The notes beneath the pieces are model-generated. The model had not been told where the DNA came from. It ran no database searches and was given only the letters and a program-made list of their open reading frames with translations. From Caulobacteraceae bacterium (GTDB lineage Bacteria > Pseudomonadota > Alphaproteobacteria > Caulobacterales > Caulobacteraceae), in contig CANMXH010000031.1 of the NCBI GenBank assembly GCA_947501315.1, forward strand, positions 1 to 15,412: DNA of 15,412 bases, given 5' to 3'. Below are positions 13,532 to 15,412 of the stretch, one piece after another. Every line of letters begins with the position of its first letter. Position 1 is the first letter of the stretch. A program made the position numbers and the translations under genes.

Positions 13532-13783
13532 TCAGCGTTTGCTCCGGAAAAGGAAGAAGGCTCCGAGGGCAAGGGTCGCCGCGGCCAGTGACCAGAGGAC
13601 CCAGGTCCATTCGTTCATCGTGCTGACGCCGAATACGCGAACCGCCAGGAACCAGCCCGAGACCGCAGCGACGGCGGAGACCAGGGAGGTTGCAAACAGC
13701 CCGCGGCGGCCGCTGACCAGATCGGCCAGCCAGGCCAGGGCGAATGCCCCGAGGACGGCGACGATGATTTCGACGTACGGCAA
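13532..13783 (-). CDS. small membrane protein of unknown function
   Basis: From TTG 13783 the product has about 83 residues with three hydrophobic segments: YVEIIVAVLGAFALAWLADL, then LFATSLVSAVAAVSGWFLAV, then WVLWSLAAATLALGAFFLF, ending FRSKR. A loop SGRRG separates the first two. It loosely resembles the transglycosylase-associated/GlsB-type small membrane proteins, but I cannot confirm that. TTG 13783 is preferred because GGAGAGG lies 4-10 bases upstream on this strand. An in-frame ATG at 13852 would add 23 residues of non-hydrophobic sequence and lacks a good ribosome binding site. It is the first gene of a two-gene unit with DUF2842, divergent from ctaA. Confidence 0.7.
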   Translation of the reverse strand: MPYVEIIVAVLGAFALAWLADLVSGRRGLFATSLVSAVAAVSGWFLAVRVFGVSTMNEWTWVLWSLAAATLALGAFFLFRSKR

Positions 13784-13917
13784 CGGGCCTCTCCAGACTT
13801 GCGGCGATCCGACGCCGTAAAGCGACTCGATATCGCCGCACAGCGGGGGCATACCCGCGGGGCCGGCGTGATCCAGGAACGCAGGGGCACTGTAACGGTC
13901 AGGACGGCAGACGTCGA

Positions 13918-14985
13918 ATGAAGCGTTTCATCGGTGGTGATCAAAACCGCGCAGTCGCGATATGGCTTTTCGGCTGTGCCGCCCTTGTGTTCGTCATGGT
14001 CGTGGTCGGGGGCATCACCCGCCTGACCGGATCAGGCCTGTCGATCACAGAGTGGAAGCCGATCATGGGGGCCCTGCCGCCGATGAACGCGGCCGACTGG
14101 CACGAGGCGTTCGAGAAATACCGCGCCATTCCGCAGTACACCCGGGTCAATGCCGGCATGAGTCTGGCCGAGTTCCAGGAAATCTTCTGGTGGGAATGGG
14201 CCCATAGGTTGCTGGGGCGGGTGATCGGAGCGGCGTTCGCCCTGCCGTTCGTCGTCTTCCTTATCCTTCGCCAGATTCCCCGGCGGCTGGTCGTGCGCTG
14301 CGCCATCCTGCTGGCCCTCGGTGGGCTGCAGGGCCTGATCGGCTGGTGGATGGTTTCCAGCGGCCTGTCCGAGCGGGTCGATGTCGCCCCCGAGCGGCTG
14401 GCGACTCATCTGGGTCTGGCCCTGCTGATCTTCATGGGTCTGATCTGGACCGGTATGGAGGCATGGAACGGCGAATCGCCCGGCCGTCCGCCGGTGGTCT
14501 GGAGCCGCGGCGCTGTGGTGCTCCTCGGAGCCGTCTTCTTCCAGTGTCTGCTGGGCGGGCTGGTCGCCGGGTCCAAGGCCGGGTTCATCTACACGGACTG
14601 GCCCCTTATGAACGGGGCGGTGCTGGCACCGGTGGATTGGGGTCCGGGCGGGCTTGCCTTCCTGCATGACCAGGCGCTGGTGCAGTTCAATCACCGCATC
14701 TGGGCCTATGTCCTGCTGATCGGCGGAACTGGCTATGCAGTGCAGGCCTGGCGCTGGCGGCTGGCCGAGGGACTCGGGGCGGCAGCTTTTGCGGTCGCGG
14801 GGGCTCTATGGCTGCAGGCCTTGCTCGGGATCGCGACCCTTATGAGCGCCACACCCCTGTGGCTGGGGGCCCTGCACCAGGCCGGTGCGGCGCTGGTGCT
14901 GGCGATGGCGACGCTTAACCTGTGGCTGGTGCGCCGCTCCCAAGGCCGGCTGTTTACGTCCGGACCGAGGTCCAGGGGCCTCTGA
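13918..14985 (+). CDS. ctaA: heme A synthase (COX15/CtaA type)
   Basis: CtaA oxidises the C8 methyl of heme O to a formyl group, giving heme A for aa3-type cytochrome oxidase. The 355-residue integral membrane protein has eight likely transmembrane segments in two four-helix halves. The four heme-ligand histidines are present: His96 (WEWAHRLLGR), His164 (ATHLGLA), His259 (QFNHRIWAY) and His320 (ALHQAGA). Also visible are GGITRLTGSGLSITEWKP (31-48) and AGSKAGFIYTDWPLMNG (217-233), typical of type-2 (COX15) enzymes. ATG 13918 gives the standard N-terminus; the upstream GGA-rich region is a modest ribosome binding site. The last 32 bases overlap the 3' end of the phoX-like gene on the other strand. 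Confidence 0.96.
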   Translation: MKRFIGGDQNRAVAIWLFGCAALVFVMVVVGGITRLTGSGLSITEWKPIMGALPPMNAADWHEAFEKYRAIPQYTRVNAGMSLAEFQEIFWWEWAHRLLGRVIGAAFALPFVVFLILRQIPRRLVVRCAILLALGGLQGLIGWWMVSSGLSERVDVAPERLATHLGLALLIFMGLIWTGMEAWNGESPGRPPVVWSRGAVVLLGAVFFQCLLGGLVAGSKAGFIYTDWPLMNGAVLAPVDWGPGGLAFLHDQALVQFNHRIWAYVLLIGGTGYAVQAWRWRLAEGLGAAAFAVAGALWLQALLGIATLMSATPLWLGALHQAGAALVLAMATLNLWLVRRSQGRLFTSGPRSRGL

Positions 14986-15412
14986 TTGCGTAGGTGATAC
15001 CGGGGTACTGGAGGTTGACGAACATCACAGATCCATCCGGTGAGAAACACGCTCCCGCGAACTCGGAGTTTCCCGTGAAGACGTTTCGGCCGATCGTGTA
15101 GAGCTTGCCATCGGGGGTGACGCCCCTGATGTGATTACGAACATCGCTGGAGTAGTTGTCCTCGCAGAGGATCAGGTGGCCCCATGGCGCGACCATCAGG
15201 TTGTCGACCATGTTCATCACGCGCTTGTCTGTGCTCTCGGCAAACAACTGGACTCTGCCGGGCCGACGGGACTCGCGTGGGCCGCCCTCGTCCGGCGACG
15301 GGACGTAACGCATGACCTGGCCCGCGCGGATCGGACCGCCGGACGTGGCCGTCAGATAGAGCTCGCCCTCGCCCCAGAAGATGCCTTCCCCGCGTGCCAC
15401 CAGGGCCGCGCC
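14954..15412 (-). CDS. PhoX / DUF839 family protein, C-terminal part (partial)
   Basis: The frame is open to the right edge; 152 residues are visible, ending at TAA 14956-14954. The family contains Tat-exported, calcium-dependent alkaline phosphatases with a beta-propeller fold. Characteristic segments are GIFWGEGELYLTATSGG, DNLMVAPWGHLILCEDN, GVTPDGKLYTIGRNV, SEFAGACFSPDGSVMFVNLQ and PGITYAIRGPW at the end. The N-terminal signal and the metal/substrate residues of the first half lie outside the window. So it is a PhoX-family protein, but whether it is an active phosphatase cannot be judged here. Confidence 0.9.
   Translation of the reverse strand, partial: GAALVARGEGIFWGEGELYLTATSGGPIRAGQVMRYVPSPDEGGPRESRRPGRVQLFAESTDKRVMNMVDNLMVAPWGHLILCEDNYSSDVRNHIRGVTPDGKLYTIGRNVFTGNSEFAGACFSPDGSVMFVNLQYPGITYAIRGPWTSVRT

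Overview
The window is high-GC, gene-dense alphaproteobacterial chromosome. Gene content and order point to Caulobacteraceae, with Brevundimonas as my best guess. The indicators are a ribD-ribE-ribBA-ribH-nusB-thiL cluster, a K+-independent-type hppA, and a bamE gene divergent from a Cbp3-like/DUF177/plsX/fabH/ihfA/merR series. The genus is inferred from remembered synteny, not from a database match.

Layout, left to right. (1) 2-4269, all + strand: the tail of ribD, then ribE, a RibBX-type ribBA, ribH, nusB, thiL and a small exported protein with a twin-arginine-like signal. The junctions are very tight (ATGA, CTGA and GTGA overlaps), so this looks like one translationally coupled riboflavin / transcription-factor / thiamine-phosphate operon. 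(2) 4442-6589: the proton-pumping pyrophosphatase hppA. Its leader holds two competing stem-loops, and strong hairpins follow the gene and also serve the convergent bamE. (3) 6716-11285: bamE (-) faces away from a + strand unit of a cytochrome bc1 assembly chaperone (Cbp3-like), DUF177/YceD, plsX, fabH, ihfA and a MerR-type regulator. The bamE/cbp3 gap contains a dyad shaped like two interlocked, back-to-back promoters. (4) 11465-11541: tRNA-Pro(GGG) with encoded CCA and a plausible promoter just upstream. (5) 11784-13258: a two-gene unit of a divergent shikimate-dehydrogenase-like protein and an unrecognised 150-residue protein. This is the most accessory-looking part. (6) 13330-13783 (-): two small membrane proteins, one of them DUF2842. 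(7) 13918-14985 (+): heme A synthase (ctaA/COX15). (8) 14954 to the right edge (-): the C-terminal part of a PhoX/DUF839 protein whose 3' end overlaps ctaA antisense.

Most of the window is core metabolism and envelope biology: flavin and thiamine cofactors, membrane energetics (hppA, bc1 assembly, heme A), phospholipid/fatty-acid initiation (plsX, fabH) and outer-membrane assembly (bamE). I see no prophage, insertion sequence, CRISPR array or defence system. The points most worth a second look are: ribH has no ATG/GTG/TTG start and probably begins at a CTG within a CTGA overlap; the GTP cyclohydrolase II-like half of RibBA lacks its zinc cysteines; the AroE-like protein has a rebuilt substrate site and a coupled unknown partner; the dyad lies between bamE and cbp3; and mutually exclusive hairpins precede hppA.
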